DNA of 64,000 nucleotides from Halichondria panicea (taxonomy: Eukaryota; Porifera; Demospongiae; Suberitida; Halichondriidae), in NCBI RefSeq assembly GCF_963675165.1, contig NC_087377.1, positions 17,278,518 to 17,342,517 on the forward strand. Reading direction: 5' to 3'. The position numbers and the translations under genes were made by a program. This document shows positions 23,984 through 35,211 of the stretch, one piece after another; positions within the stretch are counted from its first letter, which is position 1; each line of letters starts with the position of its first letter. The notes beneath the pieces are model-generated. The model searched no databases. It was not told where the DNA came from and worked only from the letters and a program-made list of their open reading frames with translations.

Positions 23984-25119
23984 CTGACGGGTTAAAGAGT
24001 CACATGATCATAGTCACACTGAGTGGCCAGTTTACGTGAGGCCCCTCTCTTTCTTAGCAGCATAGTAGGCTTATCTTTTCCGGCCCCCAGTTATCCTAAT
24101 GGAACTGAGGGGTTAAAGAGTCACACGGTCATAGTCACACTGAGTGGCCTTCTTAGCAGCATAGTACGCCTAAAGGTGTGTGTGTGTGTGTGTGTGGGGG
24201 GGGGGGTCGTACATGATTGTACATTGCACACCTCAAATAGGACACACTATATCTGACCTTGAATGACTTTAAGGGACTCTACAAAGTATGACACAAATGC
24301 ATTTTCCAGCTAATGTACTCTGTACCTCTACCTCCATTCTCAGTGCCTCTTCTTGTCTCCTCAACACTTGGCCGGGCTGAAAAATGGCCGCATAACTGGG
24401 GGCTGGAAAAGATGAGGGGCAGAAAAATCAAACAATATACAGAAGACAAATCGATCAGTCAATCTACAATTAGAACTAGAGCACTGAAGTGCTACCCTCG
24501 GCAGTGTCCTGTAGCCAGGATAAACAACACATGGACACATTCAAACTGGTAGTGTGATGAAGGGTCTGATACACGTACTGTACAATGTCATGTACAAATA
24601 TTGTGAGCTAGTGTTCTCAATTGACACACGTTTCCCTGTACACACCTAAACTGCATACATTGAAGCATACCTTGTATACAAGTGCATGTACATACAGACT
24701 AGTAAGCATGCTAGGTTCCCATTCTTTGTACTGTACATTCAATAGTACACAGTCAACTCATTGCACTGCATAACTACACATTATACACACCTACCTTGTT
24801 CTTGATGAAGGTTCTTCTCAATGCCAGCTAATGGTTAGCTCATGCACAAGCAGTCGATTACCAGGCCAACTTTGGAGGAAGTGCGGCTTGAGATGGAGGC
24901 TAGGCTGCACATAATTATAATGGGCGTGGTTACATATAAATGGGCTTTGCTACAATATTTTTCTCAAAGAGCTCCACACAAATATCATGTATAAAAACTA
25001 TGTATACATAATAATACTGACAATGTAGCTATAGTAAGTGAAGGAGAGATTACTAAAAAACACACGTTAAAACTAGAACAGTATAAACAGTCCACAATTA
25101 TAATAATTTATACTGTACA
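23984..25119. other. Non-coding repeated flank
   Basis: Shared with other 3-prime flanks: the 24020-24480 part recurs at 28770-29100, 42780-43140 and 58860-59220, including a GT/poly-G tract (24177-24206) and a conserved CTTGGCCGGGCTGAAAAATG block (24368). Small open frames here are not conserved between copies. The 24520-24920 part matches 11180-11580, including a decayed TAGCCTCC-family end. Confidence 0.5.
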
Positions 25120-26088
25120 CTACTGTTGAGAGGATTGGTCCACCGTTTCCATAGACATTGAATCTTGCCCGGGGCTACCAGCACTTGAGTTGCTTGTGAG
25201 CACATTCTGAGCCAGAATCAGAGTGTTGAGCAGACTAGCAGCAGCCGCGGCAGAGAGACCACCACCACCACCACCGCCGCCATTGTTGTTGGCTTGTGAC
25301 AGCATGGAGGATTTCGGTACAGGAGTGGACGGAGAAGTGGTCGTGCTCGCAATGGAGGATATACTATTATTATAATATACTATACACTATTGTTGAGAGG
25401 ATTGAAATACGAGCTTTTTCAAGTAGTCCACTGTCTTGTCCAGTACCGTTCCCTTGCTGCACACATACTGCAGTCAGGGAAACATGACGTGAGGGTGAGA
25501 CATGTACGTGGAGATAACAAAAAAACATACTTAGTTGCTGTTAAAAAATAGCAATTATATTTTATGTGTATAACTAACTACATGTGTTATATACGATGGC
25601 CTCTGCTGGATTCTATGCTACTACTAACATAACACTGGGCTCTACACTAATGCATGCTTAAAAAAGCTTAGCAATAATATTAAGAAATTTAGGCTTAAAA
25701 AAAACCAAGTTAGTAGTTATTTCGATGGCTTTCAATAGTACTTTAGTATACACATGAACAGACACACACACTCACCCCGACAATGGAACCAGTATAGTTG
25801 CGTCTTTCTTCTGACAAGCAAACACTATCTGAGCCAGTATCTTGATGAGCTCGTTGATCCAGTCCCGACGCCAACAACGCTCAACTGGGCGTGGGAAGAA
25901 CAAAACAACTGGTAATTATCGTGTTTAGGGCATGTACAATGAAGCTGAGCCAATTGGCAAAATGAATGAACCTTGACCTCACACACACACACGTACACCA
26001 CTGTACAGTATAAAAACCAAGGCATAATTAATAATTAAGAATGCGTTTACAGCATTAGATAGCCTCTACAAAGCAAGTTATTAGTTAT

Positions 26089-26879
26089 GCCTCGAGGCGT
26101 AGCCGCACGAGAGATACGGTAAAGCTGACTGTGTGTGTATTCCAGCTATAACTGCTCAACGGTTGCAATGCGACGAAAACTAACAGCTTCTATAGGCTTC
26201 TAGCCACGTTCTCTTGGATTTTGATTCTTGGATTAGCAAACTAAAGCTTCTTTCTCGAGTTATGGCTAGTTTGACTCACATTGAAGGCTGTTGCAGTCTC
26301 TTCAGAATCTTTCATAGCGTTATCTGTCCTCACAAACTTTCTATTCAATATATGAGTTAGCCTTGCACTAAAGCGCTAGCTTTTTGTTAGCTACAATACT
26401 CAGAAAATATCTGTTAAAACAGCTAGCTAGCAGTAGCCATTTATCTCTTTGGACACACCCTTTAATTATTCCTGTGGATGTAATGCGCATGCGCGCTCAT
26501 TCCCCATGTGTGATATCCAAGATCCAGATTCTCCTGGCAGAATCATCTTTGTCTTGAGGGCCTGGTGTTAGCCACAAAACACTACCATTAACAATATAGA
26601 TAACAATATGCATGTACACAGGTCTTTTCTTCTTAGATATTATATACACTGAACTACAGATCCTGGAAGAATCAATTTTCTTCTTTCTTGAGGTCCTGGT
26701 AAGCTACATAATACAATAAATAACAACAATAGATGCATGTAAATAAGTCTTTTCTTCTCAGTGACTTTATATAGATAAGCTAACTTTAATATAAAATTCA
26801 TTATAGATAACACTCTAATACTTTTGAGCGAAAGCAAAAACATGGCGAGAGGCATTAGCACAGCGCCAGCTTGAACACT
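26089..26879. mobile_element. Unclassified 0.79-kb insertion
   Basis: Compared with 13270-13285, the sequence TTATTAGTTTT is split here. The insert starts ATGCCTCGAGGCG, and CGAGAGGCATTAG near its right end is a possible inverted end. A short TAGTT-like duplication flanks it. Internal near-duplicates (CTCCTGGCAGAATC / CCTGGAAGAATC; CAGGTCTTTTCTTCTTAG / AAGTCTTTTCTTCTCAG) suggest tandem structure. No coding sequence recognised. Confidence 0.45.
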
Positions 26880-27111
26880 AGTTTTAGAAGTGGCAGATTT
26901 GATGTTAAAGCTTCGTAACTGTACTTTGTGGGAAATGCTTCTATTTGATTATGACCACATACGTACATGTACATCTGTTGTACACTCTAACTTTCAGTAT
27001 TGAATTTGCAGCACCTTCATTGTGTGTAGCCTTCCTCTGAGCTTCCCTGTTGGCCGCCATATCCCCAGACCTGCAAACCAACCACCATAATAACAACACT
27101 CCTCACAGTTA

Positions 27112-27294
27112 CCGTATTACTAGAATGTTTACGAGCATAATTATGCGAATTTTTAAACAATAAAATTGCAAAACCTAATTTTGGGTAAATACACACGATC
27201 CTTGCCAGAACGCAATAGTTAGATCGCAAAGGGTTGCCGATTTGGCTGATTCGCAAAGGTTTTTCACCAACAGCAAAATATTCTAGTAATACTG
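27112..27294. mobile_element. CCGTATTACTAG miniature TIR element
   Basis: Third copy of the intronic insertion at 5372-5576, flanked by TA on both sides (27110-27111 and 27295-27296). Confidence 0.55.
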
Positions 27295-27934
27295 TATGTA
27301 GCAAGAATGATGCTTTCTCTAACATACTGTCATACATGTTATGCAGAGGTAGGCAATCACATGAACTGTGTACTCACAACTGCATTTGAACGATGGGGTC
27401 GGCCGTGTGATAATCCATAGTTGATATCCCGCTCATCTTGGGTGCTATAGGTCGACACATTGCATGCAGTATCTCAGCACTACTGGATGGTGGGATCATC
27501 ACATACAGAGGACCTCAACACACACAACAACATAGTAAAAACTGACTATTTTTCAACACCACTTCCAAGAAACCTTATTTTATAATCAAACATTAGCAAT
27601 AATACTCATGGTTCTACATGTAATTAGTACGTACAAGCACTTGGATAACTTATCGAGGCCTATAACTTTTGGATTTGGCAAAAAAGCAATCGTCACACTG
27701 ATAAATTTGGTATTCTTTATTCACCATTAATTTTTGGCCAGACTCTGAACCAGATGAAGTGCTCCTAGTGATGAGGAACTGAGATGAGGGGGTGGTCTGT
27801 CCACCTTGCTGCATCTGGATGAGGGCGTGGCCTATAGCGTTGAGGGTGGAGCCATCCTCAGAGGTCATGTCAGAGGGCAAACCATCATCGCTAGTTAGCG
27901 TGTGGACCTCCTGTGTGAGTGGGCGGGAACAACA

Positions 27935-27937
<3 letters not shown>

Positions 27938-27991
<54 letters not shown>
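27938..27991. repeat. (GT)n microsatellite
   Basis: Uninterrupted GT tract in the USF-like intron, shorter than its counterparts at 6162 and 14321. Confidence 0.95.
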
Positions 27992-27992
<1 letters not shown>

Positions 27993-28497
27993 CGTTATTT
28001 GGGAGGTAGTTACCATCATGCAAATTCTAACCATGTAATACGAAAGCGAAAATAATACGAAAACGAAAAGTCCTAGGATACCTTTAAAAAAGCGTTTTAA
28101 GTGCTAGTTTTTATATATTACTTGGTGTGAACTGTGTGTGTGTGTGTTACCTGGGTATTATGCACAAGACCAAAGTTAGGGCCCAAGTCACTGGCCTGTA
28201 GCTGCTCCACACTCTCCCCATCATCACTCTGACTTATCTCTATCTCAAACTGTGAACTGGGTACCACCTCTTCAGTAGCAATAGTAACCGTCTCCACGTC
28301 GGTCGGCTCTGTCCCTACGTGTAGTATCTCTGTATTAAAACAGTTTTTAAGTGTTTGCTTTTATGTTACTTGGTATGAACTCTGTGTGGGTACATACCTG
28401 GGTATCATGCACAAGACCAAAGTTAGGCCGCACATCATAACCAACTACAACTACAACATTACACATTATACACAAGTACCGTACTTGTTCAATTTAA

Positions 28498-29990
28498 GGC
28501 GACCCTCCAAATATGCGACACCCCTTGATCTTAGGTAATTTTCTGACCTCTAAAAGTAGCGACTGCTGCGTGTGACAATTTTTTTTTTATGTCGCGTCCT
28601 AAATAGAGGTCAAACCACAGCCTCGATTCCAGGCCGCTAGAAACAATATAATTTTAAGCATCCTATAATCGAGGATAGTAGAGTAACCTCCAATTAGATG
28701 CGACCCTCTAAATATGCGACACCAGGAATTTTTCTAAACCTCCAAAAAGAAATGACCTCTCGCTTTGGCAGCATAGTAGGCCTAAAGGTGTGTGTGTGTG
28801 GGGGGGGGGTCGTACATGATTGTACATTGCACACCTTCAAATAGGACACACTATAGCTGACCTTGAATGACTTTAAGGGACTCTACAAAGTATGACACAA
28901 ATGTATTTTCCAGCTAATGTACTCTGTACCTCTACCTCCATTCTCAGTGCCTCTTCTTGTCTCCTCAACACTTGGCCGGGCTGAAAAATGGCCGCATAAC
29001 TGGGGGCCGGAAAAGATGAGGGGTGGAAAAATCAAACAATAGTACAGAAGACAAATCGATCAGTCAATCTACAATTAGAACTAGAGCACTGAAGTGCTAC
29101 CCTCGGCTGTTGACATAAATAATAAAGATCTATAGAAACCAGAGGAGTGTTATACAATAGTATATAATTATGATCTGGCCAAGCAGCAAGTAACGGGAGC
29201 AATAAGACTATAGGCTGAAACTTTTGAGAACGAGTTTTAGTAGAATCATAACACTAATAGTATCTTATTGCACTAGATTATAATCTTACTTCAAGATATA
29301 CAGTGAAACAGTATAGCTGTACTCAGAGGTGGCATAGGTCCGCTATGGAGTCCATTTAATTAATCTGACTGTATTCTATAATAATCTCTATGGAGTGACT
29401 AGAATAAGAAAAGCTTCACTACAACTCTACACACTAACTGACGTGACACAACTCACTAGTAGAGCCACTTTGATTTCTTGCTCTTGGACTTAAACAGAGC
29501 CGAGTCAGCACTCGTCCTGTGCAACAGAGAAACATTATTATTAATCCAACTAACATTGTTAGTACAAATACACAGTGTTAGTATGTATTAGCCTTTGATT
29601 GCATGAACACTAATTATCCGCTCATGCAAGCGTGTAATCCGAGACTAATTGCTTGAGCTGCACTGCACCTGTCGAACCTCCTCTGGATACACAGTGTTAG
29701 CATGTATTAGCCTTTGATTGTATTGCGGGAACAAGTGAGTGTGTGTTCGTTATTTGGGAGGTAGTTACCATCATGCAAATTCTAACCATGTAATACGAAA
29801 GTGAAAATAATACGAAAACGCGAGCCGGATACCTTTAAAAAAGCGTTTTTAAGTGCTAGTTTTTATATATTACTTGGTGTGAACTGTGTGTGTGTGTGTT
29901 ACCTGGGTATCATGCAAGCGTGTAATCCGAGACTAATTGCTTGAGCTGCACTGCACCTGTCGAACCTAGTATGATAGTAGAGTAACCTCC
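28498..29990. other. Rearranged non-coding junction region
   Basis: A promoter-region repeat (28498-28765, as at 448-715) is joined directly to 3-prime flank sequence (28770-29100, as at 24160-24490). Then come a minus-strand exon (29456-29516) and short broken pieces of USF intron (29720-29915). The sequence ATCCGAGACTAATTGCTTGA occurs twice (29637 and 29925). The block looks built by repeated rearrangement and marks the broken 5-prime end of gene G. Confidence 0.5.
29456..29516 (-). CDS. Basic terminal exon of an unrecognised minus-strand gene
   Basis: After an acceptor (GCACAG) the minus strand reads TSADSALFKSKSKKSKWLY and stops at TAG (29456-29458). The Lys/Ser-rich end looks like a true C-terminus. 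A second copy at 51151-51219 has four extra bases and shifts frame. Gene identity unknown; it might belong with coiled-coil exons such as those at 51635-51770. Confidence 0.4.
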
Positions 29991-29991
29991 T

Positions 29992-30167
29992 ATTGTGGGC
30001 CACAGTGACATAGCCAGGACCATCGAGAAAGATCATCTACAGTCTACTGGTGCAAGCAATCCTACTGATGTGAAGTCAGAGGGTAAGCACTAGTTCAGCA
30101 CAGGAATGCATATCTCATACATGATGCTTAGTTTATTAGCTAGCTACTATAATATTCACCCGGGTCC

Positions 30168-30257
<90 letters not shown>

Positions 30258-33200
30258 GTTTTTACAGTTGACGAAAATCACCAGTTGATCAATGATGATT
30301 TAACTGTTTTCCTAGACGAGCTACTAGGTAAAGGTGCATTTGGAGCAGTCTTCAAAGGCAGCTACAGGGGCGAGATTTGTGCAGTCAAACTTCTAATTTA
30401 CGAGGCTGTAGAAATGCAGACAGGTTTCCCAACCGGCAAAAGTGAAGAAGCCAGCAAAGCATTTGATCGTGAGTGTGAGTATCTCCAGTCACTCCAGCAC
30501 CCAAACGTTGTTCTGTATTTGTCGACTGCCAAGCACCCCAAATCAGGTGGCCCAATCCTCGTTGTTGAGCTGATGGATTGCAATCTGAGATCCTATTTAT
30601 CTAGCCTTGGTGAAGAGTCTCTCACTAGCGAATGTGAAATTAGCCTCTCCAAAGACATGGCTTGTGGTCTGGCCTACATTCATAGCAAGCAGATTATCCA
30701 CCGTGACCTCTGTGGCGATAACGTCTTGCTGAAGCTTACACGACCAGTGCCTGTTGCAAAGATTTCCGACTTTGGCATGTCACGGTTATACGATCCCTCC
30801 AAGCTTAGCCACACCCTCACAGCCATTGGTCACCGTATGGGGTATCTACCTCTCGAGGCTATTCGATTGGAAAAGGAGAAATACGATAGCAGCCTGGATG
30901 TGTTTTCCTATGGGGTGATTGTGACGCAGATTATTTGCAAGCTGGAGACGATCAAATCAGCCAAGGAGCGATCATTCCATGTTGCCCAGATCCCTCACAC
31001 ACACAGGTTGAGGAAGCTTATCGACAGTTGCTTGCAAGAAGACATGAGCAGGAGACCATCTGCCAGGGACATCTGTGAGTCAAATATAAGAATGTGTTTT
31101 ACAATTCCGCTAACCCTATAACTATAACAGAAAAATCATTTCATGTTGGTATCGATTTTCTTTTACTTTTTAGATGCTGACCTCACAACAAGCTCAGACC
31201 CAGTGGAGGCAACAAAGAGGGAGTCAAAGGACACTCAACCAGTCAAGAAGGTGCGTACATGTAGTGTGATAATGAGATTCCCACAGCAACAATAGTATTG
31301 TACCTTAACATGCATGGATGCTGTCTCATGTGTTAAGCCGTAACTACACATCCGTTTGAGTGTGCCTATAATTATGTACTTCCTTTAGCAAAAATTGTTT
31401 CTTCAGTTCTCGTCCTGTTGTAGAATTTCGATATTAACGTCAGTGTTTTAATTCAAAGATTTCCACTAACGTTCCCCTGTATAGTCATACAGGGAACAGA
31501 TTGAGCACAAAGATGCTGTGCTGGTCAGGAGAGACGCCATCATTCAACATCAACATACCAGTAAGAAAGTGCCGTTTGGTCGACAGGTTATGATCATTAA
31601 TTTGTCCTGTGCCTGATCATGTTAATCCCCGTGTATAATTCAGTGCCTGTGTAGTTGATGTAATTGTAGCACCAACTCAGACTTATATTAACAGTTTATA
31701 ATATCTCCAATGGTTGGTTTTTTATGTCGCGTATAAAGAATACTTTTACTTTTTGGCCCAATATTTTTCTTGAGGTGAATTGTCCTCTGTTACAGTAGTG
31801 GAAGATGTGTGTAAGAAGACTGGAGTGACGGACCAACAACTCAATCAAGAAATCCCTGAGAGTGACATCATTCTAATCGCGGAGAAATTTCCTCACCTGA
31901 GCGTGCACAAGGTAGGCAGTACTCTAAATCTTGTATCTACTTATCCTCCTGACATTTTGGCAAGGGGAGCAAATGGTGCACTAGCCTCCTTCACAAGGCC
32001 TCAAAAAGGAGCTACTGACTGTTTGCGCATGCGCAAAATAATTGGATAATTTCCCCGTAATGTTTCCCATTAAACTGAAATATTACCCGAAAAATATCCT
32101 GAATAACATATACACACAAAGAATACTATATATACACAGAGCTATATAGCTAGCTAGCTAGAGACAGAGCTGTACACATTTGGTTACAGCAGCTATTTCT
32201 TCTGATAGAGTCTACATGTAGACTTTCACCAAGGTTAATGTCAGATGGGCGTGGCCTGTCCATATAGGCTATTGTCAGTCTTCCCTCCGTTCAGACGATT
32301 GTCATCCACACTGTTGCAGGCTGTGAGTTCTTTGTTAACATAGCACGCTAAGGGTAGCTATTAGAATGCTATCATAGGAGCTAGAAGCCTTAATTCACAA
32401 TCGCACTTCTATCCACTTTCTTCAATCCACTTCCGTTTGTTGTGACGTCATTGTTTTACTGAGGAAATACAAAGGTATCCGGAGTCCCCAGTTTCTGGGG
32501 ATTATGTGGCGCATGCGCAAACAGTCGAGGAAGAGCGGCCTGGGATCGAGGCTAATGGTGTACGTGCATGATATTAGGGTGTTGATGACATGTATATATC
32601 TAGAGGGTTCGTGATCCCAGGAATTCATTACTATATGTGACAGGCTCTGGGAAAACAGACCAATTGGAGCAGATATTGGTATTGAGCAATAGCCAGATTT
32701 ATAGACTACAGTGTATAATCTCAAAATTTTTTTCTTGGCTAATAGTTATCTACAGTCTTTCTACTACCTCTCTGCAAAATCTGATGCTCTGAATCCGACT
32801 CTTTCCATCAAAGCGCTTTGTCTAAGCAGCCACCATTACCTTACTTTTCCCAATTTAGCAATCTTTGAGTGGGCGTTTCTCAATACTGCTGTTTTACAAC
32901 TTCGAGTTTCCAATGCGCATAACTCAGGCATGGAACGAGGTATGTGCAAACTAAGCATATCAATGCGTAGGCAATTCTTTGCTCTATCATCTGGTATATA
33001 GATCGCAAAAATTATAGCTTGCGCCAATTGGTCTGTTTTCCCAGAGCCTGTCACATATCTGCCCTGTTAAGAATAATTATTATTCAACAGAACCCCTCAA
33101 TTGTATTCCCATTGAGTTTCCTGTATTTACAAGGGGCAACCCCCACCAAATAAACCCTGGTTGATTGTTGCTTTTGTACAGGCTTTGACAATTATTGATC

Positions 33201-33733
33201 TACAACATGTTTACGAGAAACTTAGAAGTGCCAGCCCTCACTGGTTCAATCTGGGATTGGCTCTAGGTCTAACTCATCCTGTTCTCACCAACATGAATAG
33301 CGAGCATCGTGGAAATAATGTGTCGTGCTTGCGTGAAATGTTGGCTAAGGTCCTGAGTACACAACATGTAACATGGAGTCTCCTGTTAGACGCTCTCAAA
33401 AAGCCCACAGTGGATCTCATCAATTTGGCTGACAGCATTACAGGTAACTGTTTGTGCATTTTTTTTATTCGCCATTTTTAGTGATTGATATAAACTACCA
33501 CGAAAATTGTAGGTAACTATTTTCAGTGTGCATTTTTTTTATTCGCCTGTGTGTCATAAGACTATCACGAAAATTGTAAATTGTCATTTTTAGTGATTTC
33601 TTTATTTTTTCATGCAGTGAATCAATCCACAACTCCTAACCTGCTGGATCGACTCAACCTCACCCCAGCCGACCTCGGTGATGTAACTGATGTTACACAT
33701 ATCAAAACATTGCAATGTGAAATGTCAAATTAA
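29992..33733 (+). CDS. Gene G: kinase - linker - C-terminal death domain; 5-prime death domain truncated
   Basis: The first piece (29992-30082) is only the end of the usual N-terminal death-domain exon, from about GHSDIARTIEKDH onward; its beginning and start codon are lost at a rearrangement. Then follow exons 30268-31074 (kinase with GKGAFG, CAVK, HRDLCGDN, DFG), 31174-31250 and 31485-31560 (linkers), 31796-31911 (reads DQQLNQEIPESDIILIAEKF), 33182-33443 and 33618-33733, all phase-compatible. The 33182 exon is a death domain (core HWFNLGLALGLTHPVL and SLLLDALKKPTVDLINLAD). No Kelch exon follows. The third linker ends differently (QHQHT and an earlier donor), which permits splicing to the new exons. 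With no visible start it may be expressed from another promoter or be a pseudogene. Confidence 0.62.
30174..30255. repeat. (CA)n microsatellite in gene G intron
   Basis: About 82 bp of CA immediately before the kinase-exon acceptor (30261-30267). It replaces part of the polypyrimidine region seen in genes A-C and may influence splicing. Confidence 0.95.
31982..32554. mobile_element. TAGCCTCC MULE-like miniature element in gene G intron
   Basis: Ends TAGCCTCCTTCAC and GGGATCGAGGCTA with inner inverted GTTTGCGCATGCGCA blocks. Flanked by ATGGTGCAC (31973-31981) and ATGGTGTAC (32555-32563), a 9-bp duplication with one mismatch. It lies in the 1.27-kb intron between 31911 and 33182. No coding sequence. 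Confidence 0.7.
32640..33060. repeat. Inverted repeat in gene G intron
   Basis: GTGACAGGCTCTGGGAAAAC (32638-32657) and GACCAATTGG recur inverted as CCAATTGGTCTGTTTTCCCA and GAGCCTGTCAC near 33028-33055. The arms bracket about 340 bp without a recognisable gene. It is probably another non-autonomous TIR element; target duplication not resolved. Confidence 0.5.
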
Positions 33734-34557
33734 AATTGTTACCGCCCACTCAATAATTGTGACGTTTCGTGTCATAACTTGTCATATTTGTCATTTCCTC
33801 TTCATAATAAATAATAAAAGTACTGCAGTGTAATTAGCAAACAAGGTAGCATAGATTCAAGTTAGCATCTGTACCTTTCTTCTGCAGACCAGATTATACC
33901 TTAATCTTGGTTTCTAACTCAAAATACAATGAAAAAGATATAAACTAAGTCTGTAATCAGTTATCAGTGTCACTGTTCGGACTTTCATCCAGTCCATCAA
34001 GTCTACCAGCTATTCTCTCCATTCATAATTACTCTACTCATCATCATATCCAATATGTGTATGTTAACTATCTCTTGATGGATCGTCAGTGTCGGTAAAT
34101 CCCACCAGGAGAGAGTTTTTCAGGGGCTTTCTTCAGTTCCTGGGCACTGTCTTTGCTTTGCCTTGCTTGTCTTGGAAACTTGACATCAGCTCTATGTTAC
34201 AGTAGTATACCTTGGCTGTTACTTGGGCTGATCTGTCATCCTCAGTAGGTATACAGTAGTCTAGCTGGCACAATAAACTTTAGCTAGCTCTACTTACATG
34301 CACTTGTCATCACTGTTATATTTCAAACCTGAAAAACACTGTATGCAGCTCATGTAGAAACTGCATGTGAGGTATCATTGGAAAGAGTAATAGCTAGATT
34401 ATACAATAGAGAGCAAACTAAAATTATTTCTAGGTAAAATTCCTTCTTTTTTAGTGTTTGAAGTACAAATTGTGTGTTTTTGTCTCACTTTTTACTGCAT
34501 TTGTATACTTGTAGATTAAATGTTTGATGACAACTTTTACATATTTTTTACATTCAT
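33734..34557. other. Intergenic, nothing recognised
   Basis: AT-rich. No open exon longer than about 60 codons and no conserved block found elsewhere in the window. Confidence 0.5.
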
Positions 34558-34749
34558 TTGACAAAATGTTTTGATATGAGTCGTTATGGCAATCAAGCTG
34601 GAGTGGCTCATGCATTGAGAATGTGGCAAAGAGTAAATCCTTCCAGAGCTACCTTCAGGGCCTTGGTGGAAATTGCCATAGGACTGAGAAGAGGAGACAC
34701 TGCTACAGACATTTGTAGATTCATTGTAGACAATACGGACCGAAACTGA
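34558..34749 (+). pseudogene. Death-domain C-terminal fragment
   Basis: Open frame reading YGNQAGVAHALRMWQRVNPS, then ATFRALVEIAIGLRRGDTAT and a Cys-containing last helix. This is the second half of a death domain of the ankyrin-associated sort, with the characteristic Trp and the Arg-Leu-Arg-Arg-Gly-Asp turn. The first helices and a clean acceptor are missing. It may be a terminal exon of an eroded gene, perhaps linked to the ankyrin remnant downstream. Confidence 0.55.
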
Positions 34750-34890
34750 AACTGATAAATAATGAACTGATCTTTACTTTGATGTTGTTTGTGTCTCTGT
34801 AATTATAATGTGTGAGCTTTTTATTGATGCTGTTTTTTTCATACATTGTTGTGGTAGTCTGTAAAAAGTTGAACTGAGCATGCGCAGTAT

Positions 34891-34942
34891 TAGCCTCCTT
34901 CACTGGCCTTCTTCGAGGAAGTGCGGCCTGGGATCGAGGCTA
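34891..34942. mobile_element. 52-bp minimal TAGCCTCC element
   Basis: Only 52 bp, from TAGCCTCCTTCACTGG to GGGATCGAGGCTA, flanked by the perfect 9-bp duplication GCGCAGTAT (34882-34890 and 34943-34951). It is almost only terminal repeats, showing how little is needed for mobilisation. Confidence 0.75.
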
Positions 34943-35070
34943 GCGCAGTATATACATGTACTTAGCAACACCCACACAATCAACTGGAGTTCAACACCCA
35001 CACAATCAACTGGAGTTCAAAGGTCAATGCTTGTTTCAATATTACTGAGACACCTTCAAATCTAAATAAT

Positions 35071-35211
35071 AGTTATAGACTGAGTCCAAGGTCTCTATGG
35101 GGTTTTGAGACCTGAAGGCCCGAGGCTGTAGCATCTCGAGCGTAGCGAGGGTGCTACTAAGGGCCTGAGGGTCTCAAAACTCCATAGTGACCGTTGACGA
35201 GGCCTATAACT
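35071..35211. mobile_element. Hairpin miniature element
   Basis: Arms of about 50 bp: GGTCTCTATGGGGTTTTGAG (35090-35109) pairs with CTCAAAACTCCATAGTGACC (35173-35192), and outer AGTTATAG/CTATAACT blocks match. The centre has a GTAGCATCTCGAGCG / CGAGGGTGCTAC palindrome. Classic foldback element; target duplication not determined. Flanks 35212-35930 show nothing coding. Confidence 0.6.

Larger units (their letters stand above)
25120..28328 (-). pseudogene. Decayed USF-like bHLH-zip gene (third locus copy)
   Basis: All exon positions are recognisable: about 28150-28328, 27736-27918, 27384-27515, about 27016-27076, a bHLH exon 25785-25893 and a C-terminal exon 25120-25460. The last exon has lost most of its zipper and Ser/Gln-rich middle; poly-Gly/Ala sequence (25240-25290) is joined through a rearranged 25360-25410 to the zipper start. 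The bHLH exon carries extra bases (GTATAG for GTAG; CAACAACGC for CGACGC) and its basic region reads ERCWRRDWIN instead of ERRRRDRIN. A 0.79-kb insertion lies in one intron (26089-26879). It cannot encode a normal factor. Confidence 0.75.
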
